Positions 6,507-15,430 of a DNA stretch of 64,000 nt are shown in pieces. The notes beneath the pieces are model-generated. The model was not told where the DNA came from. It saw only the letters and a list, made by a program, of their open reading frames with translations, and ran no database searches. Source of the stretch: Pseudomonas marginalis (GTDB lineage Bacteria; Pseudomonadota; Gammaproteobacteria; Pseudomonadales; Pseudomonadaceae); assembly GCF_900105325.1 (NCBI RefSeq), contig NZ_FNSU01000004.1:186001-250000 (forward strand). The letters run 5' to 3'. The position numbers were made by a program, and so were the translations under genes. The number at the start of each line of letters is the position of its first letter. The first letter of the stretch is position 1.

Positions 6507-8855
6507 TCAGGCCGAACGCGCCGTGATCAGCCCATTGTCACTGGCAGCTTCCAAACGTATCGCCACGAACTTCGACGTCGGTGTATGGCTGCCATCCCCG
6601 GTGCTTTCCAGCGGCACCAACGGGTTCACTTCCGGGTAGTAAGCCGCAGCCTGCCCCGCCGGAATATCAAACGCCAGCAAGGTGAAGCCCTTCACCCGAC
6701 GCTCGCGGCCGTCTTCCCACAACGACACGATGTCGGCTTTCTGCCCCGGCTTGAAGCCCAGGCGGATGATGTCGGCTTCGTTGACGAACAGCACGTCACG
6801 CTGGCCTTTGACCCCGCGATAGCGGTCGTCCAGGCCATAAATGGTGGTGTTGTACTGATCGTGGGAGCGCATCGATTGCATGATCAGGTCCGGCACGTGG
6901 CCCGTGGCATGGGTGCGCTCGTGGATCAGGTCCTTGGGCAGGATGTTCGGGCGGAAGTTGGCACGGCCCGAAGGCGTGTTCCAGCGTCGGGCACCGGCGG
7001 AGTTGCCCAGGTAGAAACCACCGGGGTGTTTCAGGCGTTCGTTGAAGTCCTTGAAGCCTGGGATGGTATCGGCGATCAGGTCGCGAATGCGGCTGTAATC
7101 GGCCACCAACCAGTTCCAGTCCACCGGTTTGCTGCCCAGGGTTGCGGCGGCGATGCCGGCGAGGATGGCCGGTTCCGATTTCATCAACTTCGACAGCGGC
7201 TGCAGTTGGCCGTTGGAGTCGTGGACCATGCTGAACGAGTCTTCTACCGTCACCGCTTGCGGACCTTCGGCCTGGATGTCGATGTCGGTGCGGCCCAGGC
7301 ACGGCAGGATCAGCGCGTCCTTGCCGTGCATCAGGTGGCTGCGGTTGAGCTTGGTGCTGATCTGCACGGTCAGGTCGCAATTGCGCAGTGCTTCGAAGGT
7401 GCGCGGGCTGTCCGGCGTGGCTTGGGCGAAGTTGCCACCCAGGCCGATAAACACCTTGGAGCGACCTTCAAGCATGGCGTGGATCGCTTCCACCACGTTG
7501 TGCCCGTTGGTGCGCGGCACCTGGAACTGGAAGCGTCGCTCCAAGGCGTCGAGGAACGCCACCGGTGGGCGTTCGTTGATGCCCATGGTGCGGTCGCCCT
7601 GCACGTTGCTGTGGCCACGCACCGGGCACAGGCCGGCGCCGGGGCGGCCGATGTTGCCGCGCAGCAGCATCAGGTTGGCGATTTCCTGGATGGTCGGCAC
7701 CGAGTGGCGGTGCTGGGTGATACCCATCGCCCAGCACATGATCACGTTCTTGCCCTTGGCGTACATGCGTGCCGCTTGCTCGATCTCGACCAGGGTCAGG
7801 CCGGACTGTTCGACGATTTCATCCCAGGAGGTGTCGTCGATCTGGCCCAGGTAATCCAGCACGTTGGCCGTGTGTTCATTGAGGAAGTCGTGGTCGAACA
7901 CCGCTTCCTTGCCTTCGGCCTGAGCCTGGCGCTCCCACAGCAGCAGGAACTTGGCCATGCCGCGCAGGATCGCCATGTCGCCACCCAGGGCCGGGCGGAA
8001 GTACGCGGTGTTGGTCGGCTTGTCGCCGTTGGTGAGCATTTCCAGCGGATGCTGCGGATGCTGGAAGCGCTCCAGGCCGCGCTCCTTGAGGGGGTTGATG
8101 CACACCACCTGGGCACCGCGTTTGACCGCTTCACGCAGCGGTTCGAGCATGCGCGGGTGGTTGGTGCCGGGGTTCTGGCCCCAGACGAATATCGCATCGG
8201 CATGTTCGAAGTCATCAAAGGTCACGGTGCCTTTGCCGACCCCCACGCTCTGCGCCAGGGCCACGCCGCTGGCCTCGTGGCACATGTTCGAGCAGTCCGG
8301 GAAGTTGTTGGTGCCGTAGGCGCGCACAAACAGCTGGTACAGGTACGCCGCTTCGTTACTGGCACGGCCCGAGGTGTAGAACTCGGCCATGTCCGGGCTG
8401 GGCAGGGCGTTGAGGTGCTTGCCGACCAGGTCGAAGGCCGCTTCCCAGCTGATGGGCTGGTAGCGATCGGTTTCGGCGTCGTAGCGCATGGGCTCGGTCA
8501 GGCGGCCTTGGTACTCGAGCCAATAGTCGCTTTGCTCCAGCAGCGCGGTGACGCTGTGCTTGGCGAAAAACGCTGCGTCAACGCGGCGCTTGGTGGCTTC
8601 CCAGTTGACCGCCTTGGCGCCGTTCTCGCAGAACTTGACCATGCCGCTTTCCGGCGAGTCGCCCCAGGCGCAGCCCGGGCAGTCGAAGCCGCCGTTCTGG
8701 TTGGTCTTGAGCATCATGCGCAGGTTTTTCAGCGCGTTGTCACTGGTCAACCACGCCTGTGCCACGCTGATCAGCGCGCCCCAGCCGCCAGCCGGGCCCT
8801 TGTAAGGCTTGTAGCGCGGGGTTGGGGTTTGGTCGGCTTGATGATGATTGCTCAC
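6507..8855 (-). CDS. FdhF/YdeP-like molybdopterin oxidoreductase
   Basis: A 782-residue enzyme of the formate dehydrogenase-H/YdeP branch of the molybdopterin oxidoreductases. The N-terminal CPGCAW near residue 60 and DCSNMCHEASG near 187 are typical; the cysteine in the latter is the likely molybdenum ligand in place of selenocysteine. The C-terminal molybdopterin dinucleotide-binding domain includes QSMRSHDQYNTTIYGLDDRYRG. There is no Tat or Sec signal, so it is cytoplasmic. The reaction is not proven for YdeP-type proteins. It overlaps fdhD by 4 bases (ATGA), so the two form an operon in which FdhD sulfurates the cofactor. Confidence 0.88.
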   Translation of the reverse strand: MSNHHQADQTPTPRYKPYKGPAGGWGALISVAQAWLTSDNALKNLRMMLKTNQNGGFDCPGCAWGDSPESGMVKFCENGAKAVNWEATKRRVDAAFFAKHSVTALLEQSDYWLEYQGRLTEPMRYDAETDRYQPISWEAAFDLVGKHLNALPSPDMAEFYTSGRASNEAAYLYQLFVRAYGTNNFPDCSNMCHEASGVALAQSVGVGKGTVTFDDFEHADAIFVWGQNPGTNHPRMLEPLREAVKRGAQVVCINPLKERGLERFQHPQHPLEMLTNGDKPTNTAYFRPALGGDMAILRGMAKFLLLWERQAQAEGKEAVFDHDFLNEHTANVLDYLGQIDDTSWDEIVEQSGLTLVEIEQAARMYAKGKNVIMCWAMGITQHRHSVPTIQEIANLMLLRGNIGRPGAGLCPVRGHSNVQGDRTMGINERPPVAFLDALERRFQFQVPRTNGHNVVEAIHAMLEGRSKVFIGLGGNFAQATPDSPRTFEALRNCDLTVQISTKLNRSHLMHGKDALILPCLGRTDIDIQAEGPQAVTVEDSFSMVHDSNGQLQPLSKLMKSEPAILAGIAAATLGSKPVDWNWLVADYSRIRDLIADTIPGFKDFNERLKHPGGFYLGNSAGARRWNTPSGRANFRPNILPKDLIHERTHATGHVPDLIMQSMRSHDQYNTTIYGLDDRYRGVKGQRDVLFVNEADIIRLGFKPGQKADIVSLWEDGRERRVKGFTLLAFDIPAGQAAAYYPEVNPLVPLESTGDGSHTPTSKFVAIRLEAASDNGLITARSA

Positions 8856-9691
8856 GGCTGGTTCTCCATCGCAGGGCTGTAGACCCGCGGCGCACTTTTC
8901 TGCGGCAGGTGGATGAGATTGAGGTTATGCCGGCGAGCCCATTGCAGGGCCAGGCCGGTGGGCGACGACAGGCTGACCAGGGTCTGGATGCCCGCGCGCA
9001 GGACTTTCTGGATCAATTCGAGGCTGCAACGGCTGGTGACAATCGCCAGCCCGCCGTCGGTGGGGATCCGTTGGCGGATCAGCGCACCGATCAACTTGTC
9101 GAGGGCGTTGTGCCGGCCGATGTCTTCACGGCCCATCAGCAATTCGCCCTGGTTATTCATGAACACAGCCGCATGCACAGCGCCGCTGCACTGGCCCAAA
9201 GGCTGGAACGCGCTGATGCGCTGGCGCAGGCCGTCGAGCCATTCGGCAGGCGGCAAGGGCGCGCCGGGCAGCACTTGAAGGTCCGGCAGGGCCTGTTCAA
9301 CGGCTTCCACTCCGCACAGGCCGCAGCCGCTGGTACCTGCCAGCTGGCGGCGCTGCTGCTTGAGGTTCCAGAACGCACGGCTGGAGATCTGCACCTGAGC
9401 GTATTGGGCCGAACCCGAACCGCTGAGTTTCAGATCATAAATATCGCTGACGTCGGCGATAATGCCGCTGCCGATGCTGAACCCGACAATAAAGTCTTCC
9501 AGGTCCGTGGGCGTGACCAGCATGACGGCCTGGCTGATGTCGTTATAGGCAATCGCCAACGCCACTTCTTCCGCCAAGGCGGTGCTGGTGACTTCAGTGT
9601 GCTCAAGGTTGCAAAACTGGTAGCTCTGGCTGGCGACGGGCGCGGACATTTCCGGAGCAGGCGCCGCGCAGACTGGGCGCTTGGCGTTCAT
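8852..9691 (-). CDS. fdhD: Formate dehydrogenase accessory sulfurtransferase FdhD
   Basis: A 279-residue FdhD protein. It passes sulfur from IscS to the molybdenum cofactor of formate dehydrogenases. The catalytic cysteine pair is in GCGLCG (Cys123 and Cys126), followed by the conserved cofactor-binding half containing TGGVHAAxx-like FSGAVHAAVF and EDIGRHNALDKLIG. Its stop overlaps the start of the molybdoenzyme, the usual pairing. A second possible start (ATG at 9649) exists; the first is kept because neither has a strong ribosome-binding site. Confidence 0.94.
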   Translation of the reverse strand: MNAKRPVCAAPAPEMSAPVASQSYQFCNLEHTEVTSTALAEEVALAIAYNDISQAVMLVTPTDLEDFIVGFSIGSGIIADVSDIYDLKLSGSGSAQYAQVQISSRAFWNLKQQRRQLAGTSGCGLCGVEAVEQALPDLQVLPGAPLPPAEWLDGLRQRISAFQPLGQCSGAVHAAVFMNNQGELLMGREDIGRHNALDKLIGALIRQRIPTDGGLAIVTSRCSLELIQKVLRAGIQTLVSLSSPTGLALQWARRHNLNLIHLPQKSAPRVYSPAMENQP

Positions 9692-9788
9692 GGGGCAGTA
9701 CCACCGGCGGATTGATCAGTGTTTAGACTAGGCGCGACAAAGCGTCGCGTCTAATTGCCAGTACTGATCTACCGATAGATGACGTCGA
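9692..9788. promoter_or_regulatory. fdhD upstream region with inverted repeat
   Basis: This 97-base gap between the LysR gene and fdhD holds an imperfect palindrome around 9726-9753 (arms AGACTAGGCGCGAC and GTCGCGTCT) flanked by GATCAGTGTTTAG and CAGTACTGATC. It could be the LysR-type operator for fdhD and the molybdoenzyme, or a weak terminator of the LysR gene. The role is inferred from position only. Confidence 0.4.
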
Positions 9789-10676
9789 TCAAGACTCTGT
9801 TTGCGATTTCTGAAACAGCGCGAAACACGCCTCTGCCAATGCCGAACGCGGTGCGCTGCGCCGCATGATCAGGCCCAGGCGCGCCAGGGTGTGGGCGTCT
9901 TCGATAGGTTGCAGGCGCAAATGTTCGGTGAGGGCGTCCAGACCGCCGTCCAGCGGCATGACGGCGCAGCACAGTCCGCCATGCACAGCTTGTAACAACT
10001 GATGGACGGCGTCGGTTTGTAACAGCGGCTGCGGGTGCAGTCCCCGGCTGTGGAAGTTGTGGTCGATGGACTGACGGAAGTGCATGCCACTGGTGAGCAT
10101 GCCCAGGGGCAGTTCGATCAATGCCTCCCAGCTCAGCGGCTTGTCGCCAAAACTGAAATAGCGCTGGTCGTAGAGCAGGCCCATGCGGGTTTCGCCGAGG
10201 GCCAGGGAGTCGAAGCGCTCGTTGTCCAGGCGGTCGAGGTAGGACACGCCCAGGTCCAGGCGATTGCTCGCCAACTGTTCGAGGATCTGCTCGGAGCTGA
10301 GGGCCGAAAGCTCAAAGCGCAGGCTCGGATGCTCCTTGTGCAGTTGTTGCATCAACGCCAGCGGATCAAAGCTCGACAACGGCACCACACCCAGGCGCAA
10401 CGTACCCACCAGGTTGCCACGGCAGGCGGCGGCTTCGGCCTGCAAGCCGTCATAGGCCGCCAGCACCGTGCGGGCCCAGGCCAGCACGCGCTCGCCGGGG
10501 GCGGTGAACCCTTCGAAACGCTGGCCGCGATTGACCAGCGGCAAGTCCAGCTCTTCTTCAAGGTTGCGCAGGCGCATCGACAGGGTTGGCTGGGTGATGT
10601 GGCAACGCGCCGCGGCCTGGCCGAAGTGACGGGTCTCGTCGAGGGCGATGAGGAATTTCAGCTGCTTGATGTCCAT
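9789..10676 (-). CDS. LysR-family transcriptional regulator
   Basis: A 295-residue LysR regulator with the N-terminal winged helix-turn-helix (about 1-60, FGQAAARCHITQPTLSMRLRNLEEEL) and a C-terminal periplasmic-binding-like effector domain. The ribosome-binding site (GGAGCGAAG) supports ATG 10676. It is encoded 97 bases upstream of fdhD on the same strand and divergently from the BON-LysM gene, so either could be its target; the fdhD operon is the more likely. The effector is unknown. Confidence 0.88.
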   Translation of the reverse strand: MDIKQLKFLIALDETRHFGQAAARCHITQPTLSMRLRNLEEELDLPLVNRGQRFEGFTAPGERVLAWARTVLAAYDGLQAEAAACRGNLVGTLRLGVVPLSSFDPLALMQQLHKEHPSLRFELSALSSEQILEQLASNRLDLGVSYLDRLDNERFDSLALGETRMGLLYDQRYFSFGDKPLSWEALIELPLGMLTSGMHFRQSIDHNFHSRGLHPQPLLQTDAVHQLLQAVHGGLCCAVMPLDGGLDALTEHLRLQPIEDAHTLARLGLIMRRSAPRSALAEACFALFQKSQTES

Positions 10677-10808
10677 CTTCGCTCCAGGGCTTATTCCAAT
10701 GGCGGGGGGATTCTAGCGCGTTTGCGTCTTTGGTCGGGCTGGAACCCAAGTCTGCCGGACTGGTCTAGTCTTGGGCATCTGGAAATCAACTACCAAGGAG
10801 AGCGCACT

Positions 10809-11249
10809 ATGAGCATTTTCAGCTTTATCAAAGAAGCCGGCGAAAAGATTGTCGACCTGTTGACGCCGGGTAATGCCAATGCGAGTGAGCAGTTGAAGGA
10901 ACACGTAGCGAAGGTGGGTCTGGGGAATCCGAATGTGCAGACCACGGTAGAGGGCGACAAGGTGACCGTGACCGGTGAAGTCGCCACCCAGGAAGAGAAA
11001 GAGAAGATTCTGCTGGCGCTGGGTAACATCCAAGGCGTGGCCAGTGTGGATGACCAGATCACCGTAACCGGCCCGGCAGTGACCGCCGCCCGTTTCGTCG
11101 TGGTGAAAAAGGGTGACACCCTCAGCGCGATTTCCCTGACGGTGTACGGCAACGCCAACCTGTACAACAAGATCTTCGAGGCCAACAAGCCGCTGTTGTC
11201 CCATCCAGACAAGATTTACCCAGGGCAGACGCTGCGTATTCCTGAGTAA
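10809..11249 (+). CDS. BON-LysM protein (Kbp/YgaU-like)
   Basis: A 146-residue protein with a BON domain (about 25-88) followed by a LysM domain (about 95-145; FVVVKKGDTLSAISLTVYG...YPGQTLRIPE). This is the architecture of E. coli Kbp (YgaU), a potassium-binding stress protein. There is no signal peptide, as in Kbp. ATG 10809 follows a strong AAGGAGAG. Potassium binding is inferred from the family. Confidence 0.9.
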   Translation: MSIFSFIKEAGEKIVDLLTPGNANASEQLKEHVAKVGLGNPNVQTTVEGDKVTVTGEVATQEEKEKILLALGNIQGVASVDDQITVTGPAVTAARFVVVKKGDTLSAISLTVYGNANLYNKIFEANKPLLSHPDKIYPGQTLRIPE

Positions 11250-11264
11250 TACACGGGCGAAAAG

Positions 11265-11353
11265 GTGGGAGGGGGCTTGCTCCCGATAGCTGAGTGTCTG
11301 TCGACATCAAGTTGACTGATCCACCGCTATCGGGAGCAAGCCCCCTCCCACAT
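11265..11353. repeat. REPIN
   Basis: Two inverted arms, GTGGGAGGGGGCTTGCTCCC and its complement about 50 bases on, separated by a loop containing GTGTCTGTCGACATCAAG. This is a full REPIN between the convergent BON-LysM and yrfG genes and may also terminate both. Confidence 0.88.
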
Positions 11354-11356
11354 GGT

Positions 11357-12019
11357 TCAGAGCCCGGCAATGAGATCCCGGTAATCCTCGACCGCCGCAA
11401 ATTCCCCGGTGTCCTTCGGCCCTTTTTGGCTGTCCGGCTCTTTCACCGCCAGTAAATGCCCCACGCCAAACGCCTGGGCACTGCGCAGGATCGGCAGGGT
11501 GTCGTCGATAAACAGGCTGCGAGCCGGATCGAACTGGATGTCAGCCTGCAAGGCATCCCAGAACTGCGGGTTTTCCTTGGCGAAGCCGTAGTCGTGGGAG
11601 CTGATCAATCGCTCGAAGTACGGCGCCAGTTCAATGCGCTCCAACTTCAGTGACAGCGAGTCACGGTGGGCATTGGTGATCAGGATCACGCGCTTGCCTG
11701 CCCGTTTGATCGCCGCCAGGAAGGTATCGGCATCCGGGCGCAGGGCGATCAGGTGGGCGGTTTCCAGCTTGAGTTCGCGCACCGGGATGTTCAGCTCCGC
11801 ACTCCAGAAATCCAGGCAATACCATTGCAACTGTCCGGCGTTACGCTCGAACAGAGGCTGCAACTCCATCTCGGCCATGGCCCGGCTCACCCCGTGCAGC
11901 TCGGCGTAACGCTGGGGCAGGTGCTCCATCCAGAAGTGGTTGTCGTAATGCAGGTCGAGCAGGGTGCCGTCCATGTCCAGCAGGACGGTGTCGATGGCGT
12001 GCCAGGGCAAAGAGGGCAT
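11357..12019 (-). CDS. yrfG: GMP/IMP nucleotidase YrfG (HAD)
   Basis: A 220-residue haloacid dehalogenase-type phosphatase. Motif I is DMDGTLLD (about 15-22), motif II ITNAH (near 115), and motif III/IV includes the lysine region and SLFIDDTLPIL. YrfG dephosphorylates GMP and IMP in purine salvage. It lies divergently from nudE, an arrangement common in Pseudomonas. Confidence 0.9.
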   Translation of the reverse strand: MPSLPWHAIDTVLLDMDGTLLDLHYDNHFWMEHLPQRYAELHGVSRAMAEMELQPLFERNAGQLQWYCLDFWSAELNIPVRELKLETAHLIALRPDADTFLAAIKRAGKRVILITNAHRDSLSLKLERIELAPYFERLISSHDYGFAKENPQFWDALQADIQFDPARSLFIDDTLPILRSAQAFGVGHLLAVKEPDSQKGPKDTGEFAAVEDYRDLIAGL

Positions 12020-12106
12020 GGTGCGGTCTCATGTAAGTAAAGATATCCGACACAGACAATCGGAAAAGCCACGGTATAGTAACCCGATCACGCCAAGGAG
12101 CCGCTT

Positions 12107-12673
12107 ATGCGCCAGAAACCCACCGTCCTCGCCCGCGAAATAGTCGCCAGTAGCCGTTTGTTCCGCGTGGAGGAAGTGCAATTGCGCTTTTCCAATGGCG
12201 TTGAACGGACCTACGAGCGCCTGGTGGGCCGCGGTGCCGGCTACGGCGCAGTGATGATCGTGGCGATGATCGACGAAGATCATGCGTTGCTGGTTGAAGA
12301 GTACTGCGGCGGTACCGATGAGTATGAGCTGTCCTTGCCCAAGGGCCTGATCGAACCCGGCGAAGACGTGCTGGCGGCAGCAGACCGTGAACTCAAGGAA
12401 GAAGCCGGCTACGGCGCACGGCAGTTGGAACACATTACCGAGCTGTCGTTGTCTCCTGGCTACATGAGCCAGAAAATCCAGGTGGTGCTCGCCACCGAAC
12501 TCTATGAAGAACGCCTGGAAGGCGATGAGCCCGAGCCGATGCGTGTGGACCGGGTCAACCTGCGCGAGCTGTCGCAGCTTGCGCAAAACGAGCAGTTCAG
12601 CGAAGGCCGCGCCCTGGCGGCGTTGTACCTGGTACGAGATTTGTTGATTCAGCGTGGAGCGTTTACCCCATGA
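12107..12673 (+). CDS. nudE: ADP compounds hydrolase NudE
   Basis: A 188-residue Nudix hydrolase that cleaves ADP-ribose, Ap3A and NADH to AMP plus the other phosphate moiety. The Nudix box is complete (Gx5Ex7REUxEExG, beginning GLIEPGEDV and ending RELKEEAG around residues 84-106). AAGGAG precedes ATG 12107. The stop overlaps cysQ by four bases. Confidence 0.93.
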   Translation: MRQKPTVLAREIVASSRLFRVEEVQLRFSNGVERTYERLVGRGAGYGAVMIVAMIDEDHALLVEEYCGGTDEYELSLPKGLIEPGEDVLAAADRELKEEAGYGARQLEHITELSLSPGYMSQKIQVVLATELYEERLEGDEPEPMRVDRVNLRELSQLAQNEQFSEGRALAALYLVRDLLIQRGAFTP

Positions 12674-13506
12674 GCGAACTGTTTTTAGGCCACCCGTTTA
12701 TCGCCCCTGTGATCGAGCTGGCCCGCCAGGCGGGTGAAGTGATCCTGCCGTACTGGCGCGCCGATGTGGCGGTGACCTCCAAGGCCGATGATTCGCCGGT
12801 CACGGCGGCCGACCTGGCCGCCCACCATCTGATTCTCGCAGGCCTCACCGCACTCGACCCGAGCATCCCGGTGCTGTCCGAAGAAGACGCCGACATCGAC
12901 CAGAGCGTACGGGCCGGCTGGCAGCGCTGGTGGTTGGTGGACCCGCTGGATGGCACCAAGGAATTTATCGCCGGCAGCGAAGAATTCACCGTCAATATTG
13001 CCCTGGTCGAACAGGGTCGCGTGGTGTTCGGCGTGGTGTCCATGCCCACCAGTGGCCGTTGCTACTTCGGTGGAGCCGGCCTGGGGGCGTGGCGCTCCGA
13101 TGTGAACGAAGCGCCCAGGCAGATCCAGGTGCGCGAGGCCCCAGCAGTGGGTGAGGCGTTTACCGTGGTCGCCAGCCGCCGGCATACCAGCCCCGAGCAA
13201 GAGCGTCTGCTGGACGGTTTGAGCGAAGGGTTGGGGGAGTTGAAACTGGCGAATATCGGCAGTTCGTTGAAGTTCTGCCTGTTGGCCGAGGGCAGTGCCG
13301 ATTGCTACCCGCGGCTGGCGCCGACTTCGCAGTGGGATACGGCGGCGGCGCAGGGTGTATTGGAAGGGGCGGGCGGCGAGGTGCTGGAGTTGAGTGGCGA
13401 GCCGTTCAGCTATCCGGCGCGGGCGTCGTTGCTGAATCCGTTTTTCCTGGCGTTGCCGGCGAAGGCGGCGTGGCGTGAGCGGTTGCTGACCTTGGCCCGC
13501 TCTTAA
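12670..13506 (+). CDS. cysQ: 3'(2'),5'-bisphosphate nucleotidase CysQ
   Basis: A 278-residue inositol-monophosphatase-like enzyme that removes the 3'-phosphate from PAP or PAPS, protecting sulfate assimilation. Metal-binding motifs are SEEDADID (near 75) and VDPLDGTKEFI (near 93-103), and the C-terminal motif SQWDTAAAQGVLEGAGG is present. It is translationally coupled to nudE (ATGA). Confidence 0.94.
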   Translation: MSELFLGHPFIAPVIELARQAGEVILPYWRADVAVTSKADDSPVTAADLAAHHLILAGLTALDPSIPVLSEEDADIDQSVRAGWQRWWLVDPLDGTKEFIAGSEEFTVNIALVEQGRVVFGVVSMPTSGRCYFGGAGLGAWRSDVNEAPRQIQVREAPAVGEAFTVVASRRHTSPEQERLLDGLSEGLGELKLANIGSSLKFCLLAEGSADCYPRLAPTSQWDTAAAQGVLEGAGGEVLELSGEPFSYPARASLLNPFFLALPAKAAWRERLLTLARS

Positions 13507-13523
13507 TACCTCAGCCGATCTAA

Positions 13524-13552
13524 ATGTGGGAGGGGCGGTGCCCCTCCCACAT
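13524..13552. repeat. REP hairpin (GTGGGAGGGGGC family)
   Basis: A palindrome ATGTGGGAGGGGCG...GCCCCTCCCACAT between the convergent cysQ and thioesterase genes. Confidence 0.8.
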
Positions 13553-13571
13553 TTGTTTTGTGTATTGGCTT

Positions 13572-14027
13572 CTAGCGGTGCAGGACGTATTGGCCGGTGA
13601 ACGTAACGGCCCGCTCTTCACTGCCCTCATTCGCGATCCAGGTGTCCAACGCCAGCCGCGCCCGGCCATAGCGCTTGTAGGTCGCCAAAAAGCGCTTCCA
13701 CACCTTCTCCTCCGGCGCCGCGCAAATGGCGGTCGCGTCGTGCGTCACCGGCAGCGGATAGCTGATCTGCCCTTCCTGAATCACGATATGCCCGTCTTCA
13801 ATCCCTTCCTCGCGCAGTTGCAGGTGCATCCAGCCCCAACCCGCCAGCACCGCGCCGCAGTAAAGGCTGCCGCCGAACATGGTGCTCTTGTGGTTGATAT
13901 TGGCTTGCAAAGGCAGGTGCAGCTGCAGTTGCCCGTCTTGCCAGTCGAGTACCTTGAGGCCCATTTCGCGGGTCAGGGGGATGTCGTGGTGGAGGATGGA
14001 TTCCAGGTAACGGCTGTCACGGCTCAT
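13572..14027 (-). CDS. YiiD C-terminal-domain thioesterase
   Basis: A 151-residue hotdog-fold protein similar to the C-terminal domain of YiiD (NHKSTMFGGSLYCGAVLAGWGWMHL is the characteristic helix). It is a putative thioesterase of unknown substrate. I choose ATG 14027 because AAGAGG precedes it at good spacing; an alternative ATG at 14057 would overlap the dctD stop by four bases and add ten residues. Confidence 0.82.
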   Translation of the reverse strand: MSRDSRYLESILHHDIPLTREMGLKVLDWQDGQLQLHLPLQANINHKSTMFGGSLYCGAVLAGWGWMHLQLREEGIEDGHIVIQEGQISYPLPVTHDATAICAAPEEKVWKRFLATYKRYGRARLALDTWIANEGSEERAVTFTGQYVLHR

Positions 14028-14053
14028 GGGGGCCTCTTGATGGGTGGGCAGGG

Positions 14054-15430
14054 TCATTCGTCGTCAGCACTTTGGTTGGCGAAGTTAAGGCCGTGCTTGC
14101 GCAGTTTGTCGTGCAGGGTCTTGCGCGGTACGCCGAGGGCTTCTGCGAGGCTGCGCATGGAGCTGTGGGGGCGGGTCAGTTCGGCGGCGATCAGGCTTTT
14201 TTCGAACTGCTCGACCTGTTCGCTCAAGCCGCCCGGCGTGGAAGTCAGCACGCTGCTGGCGGGATTGTCCGGGGTGCTGTCCAGCGCCAGCTCCAGGCCC
14301 AACGCAAAGCGCTCGGCGGCGTTCTGCAATTCGCGCACATTGCCCGGCCAGCTATGACGCAACAGCAGGGCACGCTGGCCCGGTTGCAGCTCGTGCAAAG
14401 GCAGGCCGTGGCGACTGCTGGCTTCGTCGGCGAAGTGCTGGAACAGCATCAACGCATCTTCACCGCGCTCGCGCAGTGGCGGAATACGCAACGGCGCGAC
14501 GTTGAGGCGGTAGTACAAGTCGGCGCGGAAGCGGCCCTGGTCGGCGGCCTGGCGCAGGTCTTCCTTGGTGGCGGCGATGATGCGGATATCCAGCGGGATC
14601 AGCTGGTTGCCGCCGAGGCGCTCCACCACACGCTCCTGTAACAGGCGCAGCAGCTTGACCTGCACATCCAGGCTCATGCTTTCGATTTCATCGAGGAACA
14701 ACGTGCCGCCATTGGCGAATTCGAATTTGCCGATGCGGCGTTTCTGCGCGCCGGTAAAGGCGCCGGGCTCATGGCCGAACAGTTCGCTCTCCACCACCGA
14801 CTCGGCCAACGCCCCGGCATTGATCGCCACAAACGGCCCGCTGCGCCGGCTCGACAGGTCGTGCAGCGCGCGGGCCACCACTTCCTTGCCGGCGCCGGTT
14901 TCGCCGAGGATCAGCACATCCGCGCGGGTTGCTGCCAGGGCGCCGATCTGCTCGCGCAGGCGCAGCATCTGTGGCGAGTGCCCCACCAGGCGGGTGCTCA
15001 GTTGTTGGCGGTCACTGAGGGCCAGGCGCAGGCTGCGGTTGTCGAGCACCAGCCGGCGCAGGGCCAGGGCGCGGCGCACGCTGTCGAGCAGGGCGTCGCT
15101 GGCGAAGGGTTTTTCGAGGAAGTCATAGGCCCCCGCGCGCATGGCCTGCACCGCCAGCGGCACGTCGCCGTGGCCGGTGATCAGCAGCACCGGCAGGTCC
15201 GGATCCTGGCCGTGCAGCTCGGCCAGCAGCTCCAGGCCGTCCATGCCGGGCATGCGGATGTCGCTGACCACCACGCCCGGCCAATCCCGCGACAGGCGCG
15301 CGGTGAGGCCGGTGGCTTCGCCCAGGGGCAGGACGTTCAGCCCGGCCAGGTCCAGGGTCTGGCACAGGGCCTGACGCAAGTGTGGATCATCGTCGATCAA
15401 CACCACCTGAATCTGGTTATCGATACTCAT
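14054..15430 (-). CDS. dctD: C4-dicarboxylate response regulator DctD (sigma-54 activator)
   Basis: A 458-residue NtrC-family activator. The receiver domain (1-125) has phospho-acceptor Asp57 in VVVSDIRMPGMDG; the AAA+ domain has Walker A GETGAGKE near 180 and the sigma-54-contacting GAFTGA loop; a Fis-type helix-turn-helix lies at the C terminus (SMRSLAEALGVPRKTLHDKLRKHGL). With DctB it controls dicarboxylate uptake at sigma-54 promoters. The dctB stop overlaps its start (ATGA). The transporter gene itself is not in this window. Confidence 0.92.
   Translation of the reverse strand: MSIDNQIQVVLIDDDPHLRQALCQTLDLAGLNVLPLGEATGLTARLSRDWPGVVVSDIRMPGMDGLELLAELHGQDPDLPVLLITGHGDVPLAVQAMRAGAYDFLEKPFASDALLDSVRRALALRRLVLDNRSLRLALSDRQQLSTRLVGHSPQMLRLREQIGALAATRADVLILGETGAGKEVVARALHDLSSRRSGPFVAINAGALAESVVESELFGHEPGAFTGAQKRRIGKFEFANGGTLFLDEIESMSLDVQVKLLRLLQERVVERLGGNQLIPLDIRIIAATKEDLRQAADQGRFRADLYYRLNVAPLRIPPLRERGEDALMLFQHFADEASSRHGLPLHELQPGQRALLLRHSWPGNVRELQNAAERFALGLELALDSTPDNPASSVLTSTPGGLSEQVEQFEKSLIAAELTRPHSSMRSLAEALGVPRKTLHDKLRKHGLNFANQSADDE

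Noticed and set aside
6585..8882. Plus-strand 765-codon open frame opposite the molybdoenzyme gene
   Set aside because: Antisense shadow produced by third-position GC bias; no recognisable motif.
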